Source: Opitutus sp. (GTDB lineage: Bacteria; Verrucomicrobiota; Verrucomicrobiia; Opitutales; Opitutaceae). From it: a stretch of 64,000 bases of DNA. Shown here one piece after another: positions 45,575 through 55,246 of the stretch. A program made the position numbers and the translations under genes. The stretch lies in contig JACEUQ010000002.1 in NCBI GenBank assembly GCA_024998815.1, positions 256,501-320,500 of the forward strand, in the 5' to 3' direction. Within the stretch, counting starts at the first letter, position 1. Each line of letters starts with the position of its first letter. The notes under the pieces were generated by a model. That model saw only the letters and a program-made list of their open reading frames with translations, was not told the origin of the DNA and did no database searches.

Positions 45575-46573
45575 TCAGGGCTTATGGATGTAGTCGAGCG
45601 GCTGCGTGCGCAGCGTTTCAAAGTGGGCGGTCACCCAGGCAACCGTCTCACGCAGGCCGTCTTCGAGCCCCACGGTCGGAGTCCAGCCGAGGGTTTGGCG
45701 GGCCTTGGTGCTGTCGAGGGTGTAGGCGGCGTCTTTACCGGGACGGTCGTCGACGATGTCCACCACGCGGTCGAAGTCGGCGCCGAGCAGGTCGCAGAGG
45801 GTTTTAACCAAAGCGCGGATACTGATGAAGCGGTCGGTGGAAAGGTGGTAGCACTCGCCGGCGGGCGCGCTGCGGGCGATGGCGAGGGTGGCGCGGGCCA
45901 CGTCGTCGATGTGGATAAAGGAGCGCACCGAGTGGCCGCCGCCATGGAGCGGCAGGCGCTGGCCGAGCTGGATCGAGAGCAGCGTGCGCGGGATGATGCG
46001 GTAGAGCTGTTGACCGGCGCCGTAGACGTTGGCGGCGCGCGTCCAAACCACCGGGAAACCGTAATTGGCAAAAAAGGTGCGCAGGTGCAGGTCGCAGGCG
46101 GCGCGCGAGGCGGCGTAAGGCGTGCTCGGGTTAAACGCCGCGCTCTCGGTGATGACGCCAGAGGTCGTGCCGTACACCTCGGGCGTGCCCACGTGCACGT
46201 ATTTTTTCAGCCAGGTGCGGCGGCGCAGCGCCTCGTGCAGGCGGAGATTGGCCATGACGTTGGTCTGGTACCAGTGCTCAGGATTGAGCCAGCTCTGGGC
46301 GACCATGCCTTGGGCGGCAAAATTAACCACCATCGACGGGGCGAAGGCATCGAGGGCGGCCATCAGTCGCTCGGGATCCTGATTGAGGTCGGCCTGCACG
46401 AAGCGCCAGCGCGACTGGGCCTCGGTGGGCAGCCAGCGGTAAGGCAGGAAACTGGCCGACGGCTCGTGCGAGCGGCTCAGGCCCAGCACCTCCAGGCCCT
46501 CCGCTAGGCAGTGGCGGGCAAAGCTGGCCCCCGAAAAGGAATTACTACCGATGATCGCGATGCGTTCGGACAT
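45575..46573 (-). CDS. NAD-dependent epimerase/dehydratase 2 (GDP-mannose/dTDP-glucose dehydratase-like)
   Basis: 332-aa extended SDR. Start SERIAIIGSNSFSGASFARH; VNFAAQGMVAQSW; VGTPEVYGTT; then TPYAASRAACDLHLRTFF, where the usual catalytic Lys of YxxxK is Arg. RAANVYGAGQQLYRIIPR and RSFIHIDDVARA follow the dehydratase pattern. Probably converts a nucleotide sugar to its 4-keto-6-deoxy form or epimerises it. Confidence 0.87.
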   Translation of the reverse strand: MSERIAIIGSNSFSGASFARHCLAEGLEVLGLSRSHEPSASFLPYRWLPTEAQSRWRFVQADLNQDPERLMAALDAFAPSMVVNFAAQGMVAQSWLNPEHWYQTNVMANLRLHEALRRRTWLKKYVHVGTPEVYGTTSGVITESAAFNPSTPYAASRAACDLHLRTFFANYGFPVVWTRAANVYGAGQQLYRIIPRTLLSIQLGQRLPLHGGGHSVRSFIHIDDVARATLAIARSAPAGECYHLSTDRFISIRALVKTLCDLLGADFDRVVDIVDDRPGKDAAYTLDSTKARQTLGWTPTVGLEDGLRETVAWVTAHFETLRTQPLDYIHKP

Positions 46574-46591
46574 GGGAACGGCGGGGGGCGG

Positions 46592-47260
46592 TTAATGGGT
46601 GCTGCGAGCGGCGCTGGAACGGGCGCGAGGGGCGTCGGGGGTCCAGCCGCGCGGATGTTTCGAAAGCTCCTGCATGAGCATGTGGCCGATCATGACCTGG
46701 AGGTCTTCGGCTACCTGCATGTCGTCGACCGGGAAATGGATCGGGTGGTCGGCCAGTGTGAGGCACTTGCCGCCAGAGTAGCCGAGGATCGCGTAACTGG
46801 TCATGTTCAACTCGCGGGCGCGTTCGAGGGCCTTGACGATGTTCGGCGAGTTGCCGCTGCCGGAAAACGCCAGCAGAAGGTCGCCGGGCTCGGCCAGAAC
46901 AGAAAGTTGTTGGGAAAAAATGTCCGCATAGCCGATGTCATTTCCCAGGCAGGTCATTACCGCGGAATTGGAGGTCAAGGCGGTGACGCGCAGGCCGCGC
47001 CCGTCGGCCTTGGCGACGCCGTAGAGGAAGTCGTTGGCCAAGTGGATGGCGTTGGCGGCACTGCCACCATTGCCGCAAAGGAAAACCTGGCGGCGATCCT
47101 GCCAGCAGCGGCGCAGGGCGTCGGCCAGTTCGGCGACGTCGGACCAATCGTGGTTTTTCCACGCGGTCTCCAACGTGTCGTGGTAATGGCGGACAAACTC
47201 AGGAACGGCCTTGGACTTAGGGGTGGAGCGAAGGCGGGCGTGTTTGGCGAGGGTAACCAT
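46592..47260 (-). CDS. SIS-domain phosphosugar isomerase, GmhA-like
   Basis: 222 aa. LCGNGGSAANAIHLANDFLYG, LAFSGSGNSPNIVKALERA and a C-terminal EDLQVMIGHMLMQEL match the sedoheptulose-7-phosphate isomerase (GmhA)/DiaA group. It would supply heptose phosphate to the kinase-nucleotidyltransferase two genes downstream. The ATG giving MVTLAKHARL is preferred over an upstream TTG. First gene of the 16-kb operon. Confidence 0.86.
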   Translation of the reverse strand: MVTLAKHARLRSTPKSKAVPEFVRHYHDTLETAWKNHDWSDVAELADALRRCWQDRRQVFLCGNGGSAANAIHLANDFLYGVAKADGRGLRVTALTSNSAVMTCLGNDIGYADIFSQQLSVLAEPGDLLLAFSGSGNSPNIVKALERARELNMTSYAILGYSGGKCLTLADHPIHFPVDDMQVAEDLQVMIGHMLMQELSKHPRGWTPDAPRARSSAARSTH

Positions 47261-47643
47261 AGGTAAACCCCATAAAGCAGAGCTTAAGCCAAAATCTTTT
47301 TTAAACCGTAACCAATTGAACAACAAAAGGATTAAAATCTAAAAAAACGTTAACTAGGGTAAAAGCCCTAACCAAGGAACAAGGGTGGCAGAATTTGCCG
47401 GGGATAAAATCAGCGCAGTCGTCCAATCCTCCCCGCGCAACCATGCGGGCAGGAAGCCTGCGCGACGCCGGCCGACCCGCGCCCTCCCCTGCCCGCCCGC
47501 CCCGACTCAAATCGCCCAATGAACCCGCCCGCTTTCTCTGAACCAAGTGACTTTTTTATCGTCCAGAGTCTGCAACAAGCCGCGCCCCGACTTAGCCGCC
47601 ATTCGGGGAAGTTCCTGCAAGAATCTTAAATGCTATCTACCCA
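47261..47643 (-). promoter_or_regulatory. AT-rich leader region of the polysaccharide operon
   Basis: About 380 bases without a gene between gmhA-like and the upstream FkbM gene. The part next to gmhA (47270-47380) is markedly AT-rich against a GC-rich background and holds an imperfect inverted repeat (GGTTAGGG...CCCTAGTTAAC, read on the minus strand). It probably carries the operon promoter; I cannot place -35/-10 boxes with confidence. Confidence 0.45.
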
Positions 47644-48765
47644 TCAAGAGTTGGCAGGGAGCGGCCTCCATCCTTCGGCTGGGGAGATCAAGTAATTGCC
47701 GTCGCCGCCGCGTACAATCTGCTGCCGAACCACATAATTAAATTCGTGGATAAAGCGGCGGAATTGCTCGGCGAATTCATTGCTCACCTCGATCATGATC
47801 TTGGGCCGGTATTGGCCGATCGTCAGGCGCAGGCCCTCGAGGGCAGCCATCTCCATCCCATCCACGTCGATTTTAATGAAATCGACCGGCTCTTGGATTT
47901 CCTCATCCAGCACGACCGCTTTCACTTTATAACCCAACAGCTCGATCATCCCGGTTTCGGTGCTGATCGCGCGGTGGCGCAAATCCAATACCACATCGGC
48001 GACGTCGGGATTGAGCGAAAAATTGTGCCGCGTTTGCTCAAGGCTCTGAGTGCTCGCATCGAGCACAATGATTTTTTCGGGGCGCAGGGCCTTGGCGAAA
48101 TACAGGGTGTGATTACCCACCAAACAGCCGCATTCGACGATACGCCGACAACCGGCGGCCTCGGCGCGAATCAGGCGCAACTCCTCTGCCTCGCATAGAA
48201 GTGACTGCAAGTGGGCCGCCGAGGTCTCCACCGCCATCGCATTAAAACAGGTGGGTTTAAACGTGAAATTGAAGCCATCGAAGGCGAAGGTGAAGGAGGC
48301 CAAATCGCGCAGCATCGCCGCGGCGAGCATTAAAAACACCCGGAGCGTCTCTTTATCGGCGGGCGCGCAAAACAACATGCCTGCCGCCAAAGTGGTAAAG
48401 GCCGGTAAGTACTCTTGGCGGTTTAAATAGTATAACCCCAAAATATGATAAGGGTGAATGACATCGTGCCTGAGCGCTATCGCTCGCGTGCAACTGGCAA
48501 CACATTCGTTATTCAACCCGCTCACCCAAGCGGTAAAGGCATGGGCAATATGCGCTTCGTAGTCCGTGGGGTGGCTTGGCAAGTAGGCGGCAAGACCGCT
48601 GACGGCGGTTTTAAATTTATGAAAAACCGCGTGTTCGTGAATAAACACGCCCACGTCGCGTCCCAATTGCAAATCGTCGGGATGAGTGGCCACCGCGTGG
48701 TCCAACAACGCATAGGCGGCCTCAAACTGCCCCTTATTATAGAGCGCGCGAATGTCTTTTATCAT
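47644..48765 (-). CDS. TPR-FkbM methyltransferase 3
   Basis: 373 aa. N-terminal half consists of TPR-like helices (residues 1-140). The FkbM domain follows: RRIVECGCLVGNHTLYFAKA (SAM site, about 208-227), VIVLDAST-like acidic loop as KIIVLDASTQSLEQ, and VDFIKIDVDGMEMAALEGL. Third FkbM protein of the locus. Begins 6 bases after the large glycosyltransferase stop, so the two form a transcription unit. Confidence 0.87.
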   Translation of the reverse strand: MIKDIRALYNKGQFEAAYALLDHAVATHPDDLQLGRDVGVFIHEHAVFHKFKTAVSGLAAYLPSHPTDYEAHIAHAFTAWVSGLNNECVASCTRAIALRHDVIHPYHILGLYYLNRQEYLPAFTTLAAGMLFCAPADKETLRVFLMLAAAMLRDLASFTFAFDGFNFTFKPTCFNAMAVETSAAHLQSLLCEAEELRLIRAEAAGCRRIVECGCLVGNHTLYFAKALRPEKIIVLDASTQSLEQTRHNFSLNPDVADVVLDLRHRAISTETGMIELLGYKVKAVVLDEEIQEPVDFIKIDVDGMEMAALEGLRLTIGQYRPKIMIEVSNEFAEQFRRFIHEFNYVVRQQIVRGGDGNYLISPAEGWRPLPANS

Positions 48766-48771
48766 ATTACT

Positions 48772-51747
48772 TTAGAAACTTGATATAAGGGAGATGAGAG
48801 CCGGCTTTTGCTCCGTGAGCATCTCGCTGATCAGGCTTTCGATCTTCTCGCCCGAGCGCGGAATCGAGAAATTAAAGGCGCGGTTTTGACCCGCGATCTG
48901 CAGCCCGGCGAACAACTCGGGCTGCTCATGCAACCGCAGCAGCTGATTGGCGAGCGCGGCAGGATCGCCGGCCGTGAACAGCAGTCCATCGACACCGTCG
49001 GTGATGATTTCCCGTGCCCCACCCGTGCCTGACGACACCACAACCAAGCCGGAAGCCATCGCCTCGACCTGGGAAATGCCAAAGCCTTCCTCCACTATAC
49101 TCGGGAATACCAACACGTTATTGCGCGCCAACAGGGTGCCCAACTTCGTGCGGTCAAGGAAGCCGGTAAAGGCCAGGCGGTCGGCAAAACCGTGGTTGGC
49201 GGCCACACCTTTGAGCGTGTCCAGCAGCGCCGGCGTAGTGCATTCGCCCGCGATTTCACAGGTGAAGTCGATCTCGCGCACGGCCAAGTGCGCCAGCGCC
49301 TCCACCAGCGTGTGCACGCCTTTGAACGGCATGACCAGGCCCACGAAACAGATCCGCAAGCGGGCCCGATCCGGCAGGTTAATCTTAAAAAAGCGGTCCA
49401 CGCGGGCCCCCGGATAAATCACGTCCACCCGCCCCGCCCGGTAGCCAAGCGACTGGACTTTGCGCGCATTCCACTGGCTGCAGGAGCCGATCCAATACGT
49501 GCCGCCCATGGGCAACTCGTCGCTCCGGTAGCCCGGGCAGGGATTGCCCAAGGATTGCAGCACCGGCAGGTTGTGCGCAAAAGCCGCCTCGATGACCGTA
49601 ATGCCGAGGAAATCCAGGTTACCGGCAAACACCACGTCGGGCTGCAACTCGTTAATCACCTGCTCGATGCAGGCGCGGTTGTGGCGGTTGCAGTCCATGA
49701 GTTCAACCGGATCGGTGATCGACTCAGGAAGCCCCTTGGTCCACGTGCCTTTGAGCCGGAGCGTGCGCTCCACGACGGGCTCCAGCGCCAGCTCCTCGTC
49801 GGTGGGCGGTTTGGCCAACGATGGAATGCTGCTGGCCAACACGCGCACGGTGTGACCGCGCGATTTAAGATAATGAGCAAACTCCCACATTTTGCGGCCG
49901 TAGCCGCCCAGCTCCTCGGGCGGAAACAGGTTGGTAATGAGCAGGATTTTGCGCGGCGTTTCCGCCTGCGGCGTAGGTAACAAACCGGCGAATTCGTAGT
50001 AGTTATGTAACTCGGGGTGCGCGGCGAGTTCACCGTGCAAGCGGTCGTAAAGCTCCACGGCCTCGGCTGGCAGCGGCCCCACTCGGCGCAGCTCTTCCAA
50101 ATAGAGCAAGGTGGAGGCGGAATCGCCGCAGCCGAGTGTAGCGGCCGCCAGCGAAATCAGCGCGCCGGCGTGATTGCGATCCAGCCCGACGGCCCGCTCA
50201 ATGGCGCGGTAGTTCAGGTCGACCAGCTCCTGGGCGTCGGCCAACTCGGCGCAGGTGAGGCATTCGTCGGCCGAACGCGCCGCTTCGATCGCCCGCCCCA
50301 GATTTTCGGCAACGAACTCGGTGAGCGATTGGGCGGCGGCTTGGCTGAGGAGCGCGACGGGGTTTTCCAACCGGTAATGGGCGGGGCAAGCGGCGTCGGC
50401 TTTGTAGCCGAACTGGGCGAGCGTTTCCTTGAGGGCCGCCGTGGGCTCCTTCGGCAGCAGCAGGCGCTTCACGTAACGGCCACTCAAACAGGCGGCCGCC
50501 TCGGCCTCGGTGCCGTCCAACCAGAGTAAATCCACCGTTCCGTCGGTGTTGACCGCCGGCATCTCGGCCAGAGGCGCAAAACGCAGGCGCGGCAGGTCCG
50601 CCAAACTGTCCAGCGCCGCCGGATTTTCGCACCACACCGTGACGCCCAAACTGGTGCGGTGCGCTTCCTGAATGACTTGGTAAGCGGCAAACCGCTCGCG
50701 AACGCAGGTGTCGATTTCCTCGCGCCGAAAGCGCACGCTCAAACCCGCGCGCTCGCCTTCTAAGTCGTAGCGCGGGTTAACTTTACCACTGTGCACAAGG
50801 TCGAACACCTCGCGCATTTTCACCGCCGGTGCGTGGTTTGCAAAGAGCTCGGCCTGACCGGCGCGGCGGATCACGGCGGCCTCCTCGGGATGGGCGAGGT
50901 AGTAGCGGATTTTTTCAATCAGCTCATCGACCGAGCCCCAGGTGACGAGGTGTTTGCCGTCCTCAAAAATCCGCGACAGGCCGGAAGCGGGCGCCAGCCG
51001 GTCGGTTAGCAGGAAACCGCCCGCGCCGAGCGACTCGAAGACGCGCAGGTTAAGATCGCCGTTGAGGCTGACGTTGAGGGTGATCTGCGAGTCCGCGTAG
51101 ATGTCGGCGGCCTTGGCGTTGGAGCCGCGCAGGATTTCGAGGGGAAGACCGGCGTTGCGAACGGCGTCGAGTGCGTGGCGGCGGAACGGGTGGTGCCGCC
51201 CCACCTGACCGACAAAGGTGAGCGGGGTGCTCGGCTGGGGGCGCAACTCGCGCGGCAGGAAGGAAAAATCGACGGCGGGAATCCAGTGCACGTTCTTCAG
51301 CCCGGCCTCCATCAGGAAGTGTGCGTGATGGCGCGTATGATCCATGATGATGTGCGTAAACGGCTCGGATAGGGCGTAGCGGATGACCCGCTCCAGGGGC
51401 AGTCCCATGTGGTGGGTGTCACCGACGATCAACACCTTGGGGCATTTTAATTTAAAGAGATTCTTCGGGCAGCAGCGCAGGCTGGCGTCGATTTTGACGA
51501 TGAGCAGCTCGGGTTTGGACAGACCAGGCGTGGCGCGGATAAAATCCGAAATATCGAACTCGCCGAGCGGACATTGGACGACGGTGGGCCGGCCGCCGGT
51601 GGACTCGCTGAAGGCATCCGGACTGCAGAACACCTCGTTGGCCGAAAAGAGTGGCGCGCGGTAGTTGTCGCGCTGCGCCAAAAAGAACAGGAGCGTTTGT
51701 GGGGCAACGGGTAAAGAGGTATCCGGGGTAACGAGTGGGAAGCTCAT
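48772..51747 (-). CDS. Two-module glycosyltransferase (CgeB-like plus GT4)
   Basis: 991 aa. N-terminal module (about 1-330) is CgeB-like: LLIVKIDASLR, VLIVGDTHHMGLPLERVIRY, STPLTFVGQVGRHHPFRRHA and DLNLRVFESLGAGGFLLTDR. A middle region of about 270 residues follows. The C-terminal module (about 605-991) is GT4: LLITNLFPPEELGGYGRKMW, RICFVGLVMPFKGVHTLVEA and VLVFPSIVEEGFGISQVEAM with the E-x7-E donor site. A single chain could add two different sugars in sequence. Confidence 0.88.
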   Translation of the reverse strand: MSFPLVTPDTSLPVAPQTLLFFLAQRDNYRAPLFSANEVFCSPDAFSESTGGRPTVVQCPLGEFDISDFIRATPGLSKPELLIVKIDASLRCCPKNLFKLKCPKVLIVGDTHHMGLPLERVIRYALSEPFTHIIMDHTRHHAHFLMEAGLKNVHWIPAVDFSFLPRELRPQPSTPLTFVGQVGRHHPFRRHALDAVRNAGLPLEILRGSNAKAADIYADSQITLNVSLNGDLNLRVFESLGAGGFLLTDRLAPASGLSRIFEDGKHLVTWGSVDELIEKIRYYLAHPEEAAVIRRAGQAELFANHAPAVKMREVFDLVHSGKVNPRYDLEGERAGLSVRFRREEIDTCVRERFAAYQVIQEAHRTSLGVTVWCENPAALDSLADLPRLRFAPLAEMPAVNTDGTVDLLWLDGTEAEAAACLSGRYVKRLLLPKEPTAALKETLAQFGYKADAACPAHYRLENPVALLSQAAAQSLTEFVAENLGRAIEAARSADECLTCAELADAQELVDLNYRAIERAVGLDRNHAGALISLAAATLGCGDSASTLLYLEELRRVGPLPAEAVELYDRLHGELAAHPELHNYYEFAGLLPTPQAETPRKILLITNLFPPEELGGYGRKMWEFAHYLKSRGHTVRVLASSIPSLAKPPTDEELALEPVVERTLRLKGTWTKGLPESITDPVELMDCNRHNRACIEQVINELQPDVVFAGNLDFLGITVIEAAFAHNLPVLQSLGNPCPGYRSDELPMGGTYWIGSCSQWNARKVQSLGYRAGRVDVIYPGARVDRFFKINLPDRARLRICFVGLVMPFKGVHTLVEALAHLAVREIDFTCEIAGECTTPALLDTLKGVAANHGFADRLAFTGFLDRTKLGTLLARNNVLVFPSIVEEGFGISQVEAMASGLVVVSSGTGGAREIITDGVDGLLFTAGDPAALANQLLRLHEQPELFAGLQIAGQNRAFNFSIPRSGEKIESLISEMLTEQKPALISLISSF

Positions 51748-52021
51748 ATGATTTCAAAAATTCAGGACAGGCATGGGCTTAGGGAACTTGTGTTGGCTAA
51801 AGCCTAAGCAAACCCCATTCCACGACCCGAATAGATGTCACATATATCTATTTAACAGTTATTTAAAAATATATCAGCGGCCTAACACGACCCAAGAGTG
51901 AGCTGGCGGACGAGGGGAAGGACTGCGGTGGGGCAATTTTTACCGGGTGGAGGGCGACGACCCGCGCGACCTGGGTTTCTACCACGAAGACCTCGTCCCA
52001 TTCATGCACACAACACCAGGC
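51748..52021. other. AT-rich intergenic region upstream of the large glycosyltransferase
   Basis: 51800-51890 is AT-rich (runs such as TATATCTATTTAACAGTTAT) and probably holds the promoter of the minus-strand glycosyltransferase gene. Short frames crossing it end in the tandem repeat and lack coding signal. Confidence 0.45.
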
Positions 52022-52304
52022 GCCCCATTCATGCGCGCAACTCCCGTGGCCCTGAGCGTGAGCTCAGGGACGCCGAACACCCTGCGCTCACGCGCAAGGC
52101 CACGAAGCCCTCGCACCATTCATGCGCACAACTCCCGTGGCCCTGAGCGTGAGCTCAGGGACGCCGAACACCCTGCGCTCACGCGCAAGGCCACGAAGAC
52201 CTCGCACCATTCATGCGCACAACTCCCGTGGCCCTGAGCGTGAGCTCAGGGACGCCGAACACCCTGCGCTCACGCGCAAGGCCACGAAGACCTCGCACCA
52301 TTCG
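52022..52304 (+). repeat. Tandem array of three 91-bp units with GTGA-loop hairpins
   Basis: Three nearly the same units at a 91-base period (markers at 52031, 52122, 52213). Each holds a hairpin CCCTGAGCGTGAGCTCAGGG and, inverted, a CCTTGCGC-GTGA-GCGCAGGG hairpin. A degenerate partial unit precedes. Since 91 is not a multiple of 3, the frames reading through it are chance. Confidence 0.92.
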
Positions 52305-52392
52305 GCACGTTACATTCGGGCAACTTTACCAACTCGGGTCATTAAAAACTGGTTTTGGCGGCGCCGCACTTTACCGTTTCGCTCTTTTAAAC

Positions 52393-54669
52393 ATGGCCAC
52401 GAAGCGCACCACCACCCGTCCGCAGCAATCCACCCGTGCCCGTAAAGCCCCCGCGCCCAAACCAGCCGCAGCAGCAAAGGCCCCCTCCGCTGCCCCAGCA
52501 CCCGCCGCCGCCGCCCCTAGCGCCGCACCCGCCGACGACCGCGTGCTCATTCCCAAGAGCCGCCCGCGCCGCATCAAACCGTCGGCCAAACCGGTCAAGG
52601 CCGCCTATTTTAACCGCGAACTGAGCTGGCTGGCCTTCAACCGCCGCGTGCTCGAACAGGCACAAAACGCCAAACATCCCCTGCTCGAGCGCGTTAAGTT
52701 CCTCGCCATCGTTTCCTCCAACTTGGACGAGTTTTTCGAGATTCGCGTCGCCGGCATCATCCAGCAGGTCGAAAGCGGCATCACCGAACCCAGCGTGGAC
52801 GGACTCGGGCCGAAGGAGTCGTTACGCCGCATCCACTCGGTGGTGGGCTCGCTGGTCGAGGAACAGTACGACTGCTGGCACCAGCAGCTACTGCCGTCGC
52901 TGGCTACCGAGGGCATCCTCTTCAAAACCGCCGCCGAGCTGACCCCGGCCGAGCTGAACTGGGTGCGCGCCTATTTCCACGAGCAGGTTTACCCGGTGCT
53001 CACGCCGCTGGCCCTCGACCAGTCGCACCCGTTTCCCCAGCTCGGCAACAAGACGCTCAACGTCATCGTCTCGCTCGACAACCCCGAGACGCCCGAGGTC
53101 GAGCAAGTGGCCGCCATTCTGCCCGTGCCGCGCATCCTGCCGCGTTTGGTGCCGATCGACCCTGAAAACCCCGGCCAGCAGCAACGCTTCGTTTTCCTTT
53201 CCGAAATCATCAAACTGTGCGCCGGCGAATTTTTCCCCGGCTACCGCATCAACGGCGCTCACGCCTTCCGCGTCACCCGCAACAGCGACCTGTACATCGA
53301 CCAAGAGGAGGCGGAAAACCTGCTTAAAAAAATCGAGGAGGAGCTGCGCAACCAACGCCGCGGCGAGGCCGTGCGCCTGGAAATCGAGGAGGGCGTGGAT
53401 GAATCCGTTTTCAAGACCCTGTGTGAACACCTTGACCTGTCCCACGAGTACGTTTTCCGCCTCAACGGCCCCCTTAACCTTTTGCGGTTGATGAGCCTGG
53501 ACGACCTCGAACGGCCCGACCTCAAGTTCCGCCCGTTCACTCCGGTCAACGTATCGCCACTGCGCGAGCCGGCGCACATCTTTGAAACCCTGCGCTCGCA
53601 GGACGTGCTGTTGCACCACCCCTACGACTCGTTTCAACCGGTGGTGGATTTCATCGAGCAGGCGGCGCGCGACCCGCAGGTGTTTGCCATCAAACAAACC
53701 CTCTACCGCACCAGCGGCGACTCGCCCTTCGTGAAGGCGCTCATCGAGGCTTCGCGCAACGGCAAACAGGTGACCGCCATGGTGGAGCTGCGCGCGCGTT
53801 TCGACGAGGCCAACAACATCCAGTGGGCCAAGCAGTTGGAGGAAGCCGGTGTGCACGTGGTGTACGGCCTGGTCGGGCACAAAACGCACTGCAAATGCCT
53901 GCTCGTGGTGCGCCGCGAGGGCAAACTGCTGCGCCGCTACGCGCACCTGGGCACGGGTAATTACAACCCGAAGACCGCGCGTTTTTACACTGACCTGAGC
54001 TATTTCACCGCCCGCGAGGAGCTCACCACCGACGCGGCAAATCTGTTCAACACGCTCACCGGCCTAAGTTTGAAGCCGGTTTTCGAGCACCTGCTGGTGG
54101 CACCCTACTCGCTGCACTCACGCATGCAGGAACTCATTGCGCGCGAAGCCGAAAACGCCGCCGCCGGTCGTCCGGGTCGCATCATCGCCAAGATGAACTC
54201 GCTGGTCGACAAGGCCACGATCGATTCGCTTTACGCCGCCTCCCAGGCCGGGGTGAAGATCGACATCATCGTGCGCGGGGTGTGCTGCCTGGTGCCCGGG
54301 GTGAAGGGGCTAAGCGAACACATCCGGGTGCGCAGTATCGTCGGGCGTTACCTGGAACACGCGCGGGCGTTTTACTTCGAGAACAACGGCGGAGAGCCGC
54401 TGGTGTTGGCTGGCAGCGCCGACTGGATGCCGCGCAACTTTTTCCGCCGCGTGGAGGTGATTTATCCGGTGCTCGATCCGGTATTGCGGCGCTGGATCAT
54501 CGACGAGCTGTTTGAGGTGGAGCTGCAGGACAACGAAAACGCGCGCGAATTGCACGCCAACGGAGCCTACCAACCAGTCCGGCGGACGGCCAGCACTCCG
54601 GCGTTTTCGACCCACGGTTACTTCATAGCCCGCGCCATCGCCCGAGCGCGGGCGCTGGCGGAGGGGTAA
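52393..54669 (+). CDS. ppk1: Polyphosphate kinase 1
   Basis: Makes inorganic polyphosphate from ATP at the membrane. 758 aa with a basic, Ala/Pro-rich leader (residues 1-70), then the PPK1 N domain [20 protein letters not shown] and [19 protein letters not shown]. The catalytic region has [17 protein letters not shown] (phospho-accepting His), [11 protein letters not shown], and [20 protein letters not shown] near the end. ATG 52393 is chosen; the longer frame upstream runs through the 91-bp repeats. Confidence 0.95.
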   Translation: MATKRTTTRPQQSTRARKAPAPKPAAAAKAPSAAPAPAAAAPSAAPADDRVLIPKSRPRRIKPSAKPVKAAYFNRELSWLAFNRRVLEQAQNAKHPLLERVKFLAIVSSNLDEFFEIRVAGIIQQVESGITEPSVDGLGPKESLRRIHSVVGSLVEEQYDCWHQQLLPSLATEGILFKTAAELTPAELNWVRAYFHEQVYPVLTPLALDQSHPFPQLGNKTLNVIVSLDNPETPEVEQVAAILPVPRILPRLVPIDPENPGQQQRFVFLSEIIKLCAGEFFPGYRINGAHAFRVTRNSDLYIDQEEAENLLKKIEEELRNQRRGEAVRLEIEEGVDESVFKTLCEHLDLSHEYVFRLNGPLNLLRLMSLDDLERPDLKFRPFTPVNVSPLREPAHIFETLRSQDVLLHHPYDSFQPVVDFIEQAARDPQVFAIKQTLYRTSGDSPFVKALIEASRNGKQVTAMVELRARFDEANNIQWAKQLEEAGVHVVYGLVGHKTHCKCLLVVRREGKLLRRYAHLGTGNYNPKTARFYTDLSYFTAREELTTDAANLFNTLTGLSLKPVFEHLLVAPYSLHSRMQELIAREAENAAAGRPGRIIAKMNSLVDKATIDSLYAASQAGVKIDIIVRGVCCLVPGVKGLSEHIRVRSIVGRYLEHARAFYFENNGGEPLVLAGSADWMPRNFFRRVEVIYPVLDPVLRRWIIDELFEVELQDNENARELHANGAYQPVRRTASTPAFSTHGYFIARAIARARALAEG

Positions 54670-54690
54670 TAGGGGGGGGACGACCTCCGC

Positions 54691-54766
54691 AAAGTAGCGC
54701 AGACTTCCAGTCTGCTCAGAACCAATTCAGCCAATCCCAATGCAGACTGGAAGTCTGCGCTACTTT
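54691..54766. repeat. Inverted repeat with AAAGTAGCGCAGACTTCCAG arms
   Basis: Perfect 25-base arms at 54691-54715 and 54742-54766; each arm itself folds as GCAGACT-TCC-AGTCTGC. Same family as 57881-57986. Lies between convergent ppk1 and the rhodanese gene and could terminate either transcript. Confidence 0.93.
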
Positions 54767-54815
54767 TCCCGAACCAGCCCGCGATCCCCCGCCTGCAATC
54801 ACCCGCCCCGCAGGC

Positions 54816-55151
54816 TCAATACCGCGGCACGCTCGCGTCGATCGCCAGTGACCAGGCGTCGATGCCACCGGCCACGTTGCTCACCGCCGAAAAACCGTTG
54901 GCGCGCAAAAACTGGGTCACCCGCATGCTGCGTCCGCCGTGGTGGCAGTGGATCAGCAGGTGCTTGTCCTTGGGCAACGTGCCGACGTGCTCGGGGATCT
55001 GCTTCATCGGGATGGTCGTGGAGCCGGCGATGCGGCAGCGCTCCACTTCGTCGGGCTCGCGCACGTCGACGAGCACAACCTGGGCGGGGGTTTCGAGCAG
55101 CAGGCGCTGCGTTTCTTCAACCGAGATTTCCAGCGGATAGGTTTCGGACAT
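54816..55151 (-). CDS. Rhodanese-like domain protein
   Basis: 111-aa single-domain sulfurtransferase. Domain landmarks VVLVDVREPDEVERCRIAGS, IPMKQIPEH and the active loop LIHCHHGGRSMRV with catalytic Cys; AGGIDAWS ends the domain. The ATG giving MSETYPLEISVEE is chosen over an upstream one. Divergent from the guanylyltransferase gene. Confidence 0.9.
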   Translation of the reverse strand: MSETYPLEISVEETQRLLLETPAQVVLVDVREPDEVERCRIAGSTTIPMKQIPEHVGTLPKDKHLLIHCHHGGRSMRVTQFLRANGFSAVSNVAGGIDAWSLAIDASVPRY

Positions 55152-55246
55152 GGTATTGAGAAAAACCAAAACACGGCTTTGTAGGACATGCGCAAATGGA
55201 AATTGCGCCAGTACGTCCAGCTCCTGCACTGTCCCCTCCTCTTAAT

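Noticed and set aside
44173-45807. 544-codon plus-strand open frame
   Set aside because: Antisense shadow of the nucleotidyltransferase-kinase and epimerase genes; the minus-strand frames hold clear catalytic motifs and this one has none. High GC makes such long shadows common.
52022-52304. Possible CRISPR array
   Set aside because: The units are continuous 91-base tandem repeats without unique spacers, and no cas genes are near.
52213-52392. N-terminal extension of polyphosphate kinase through the 91-bp repeats
   Set aside because: Encoded by repeat units, no family similarity; ATG 52393 gives a normal protein.
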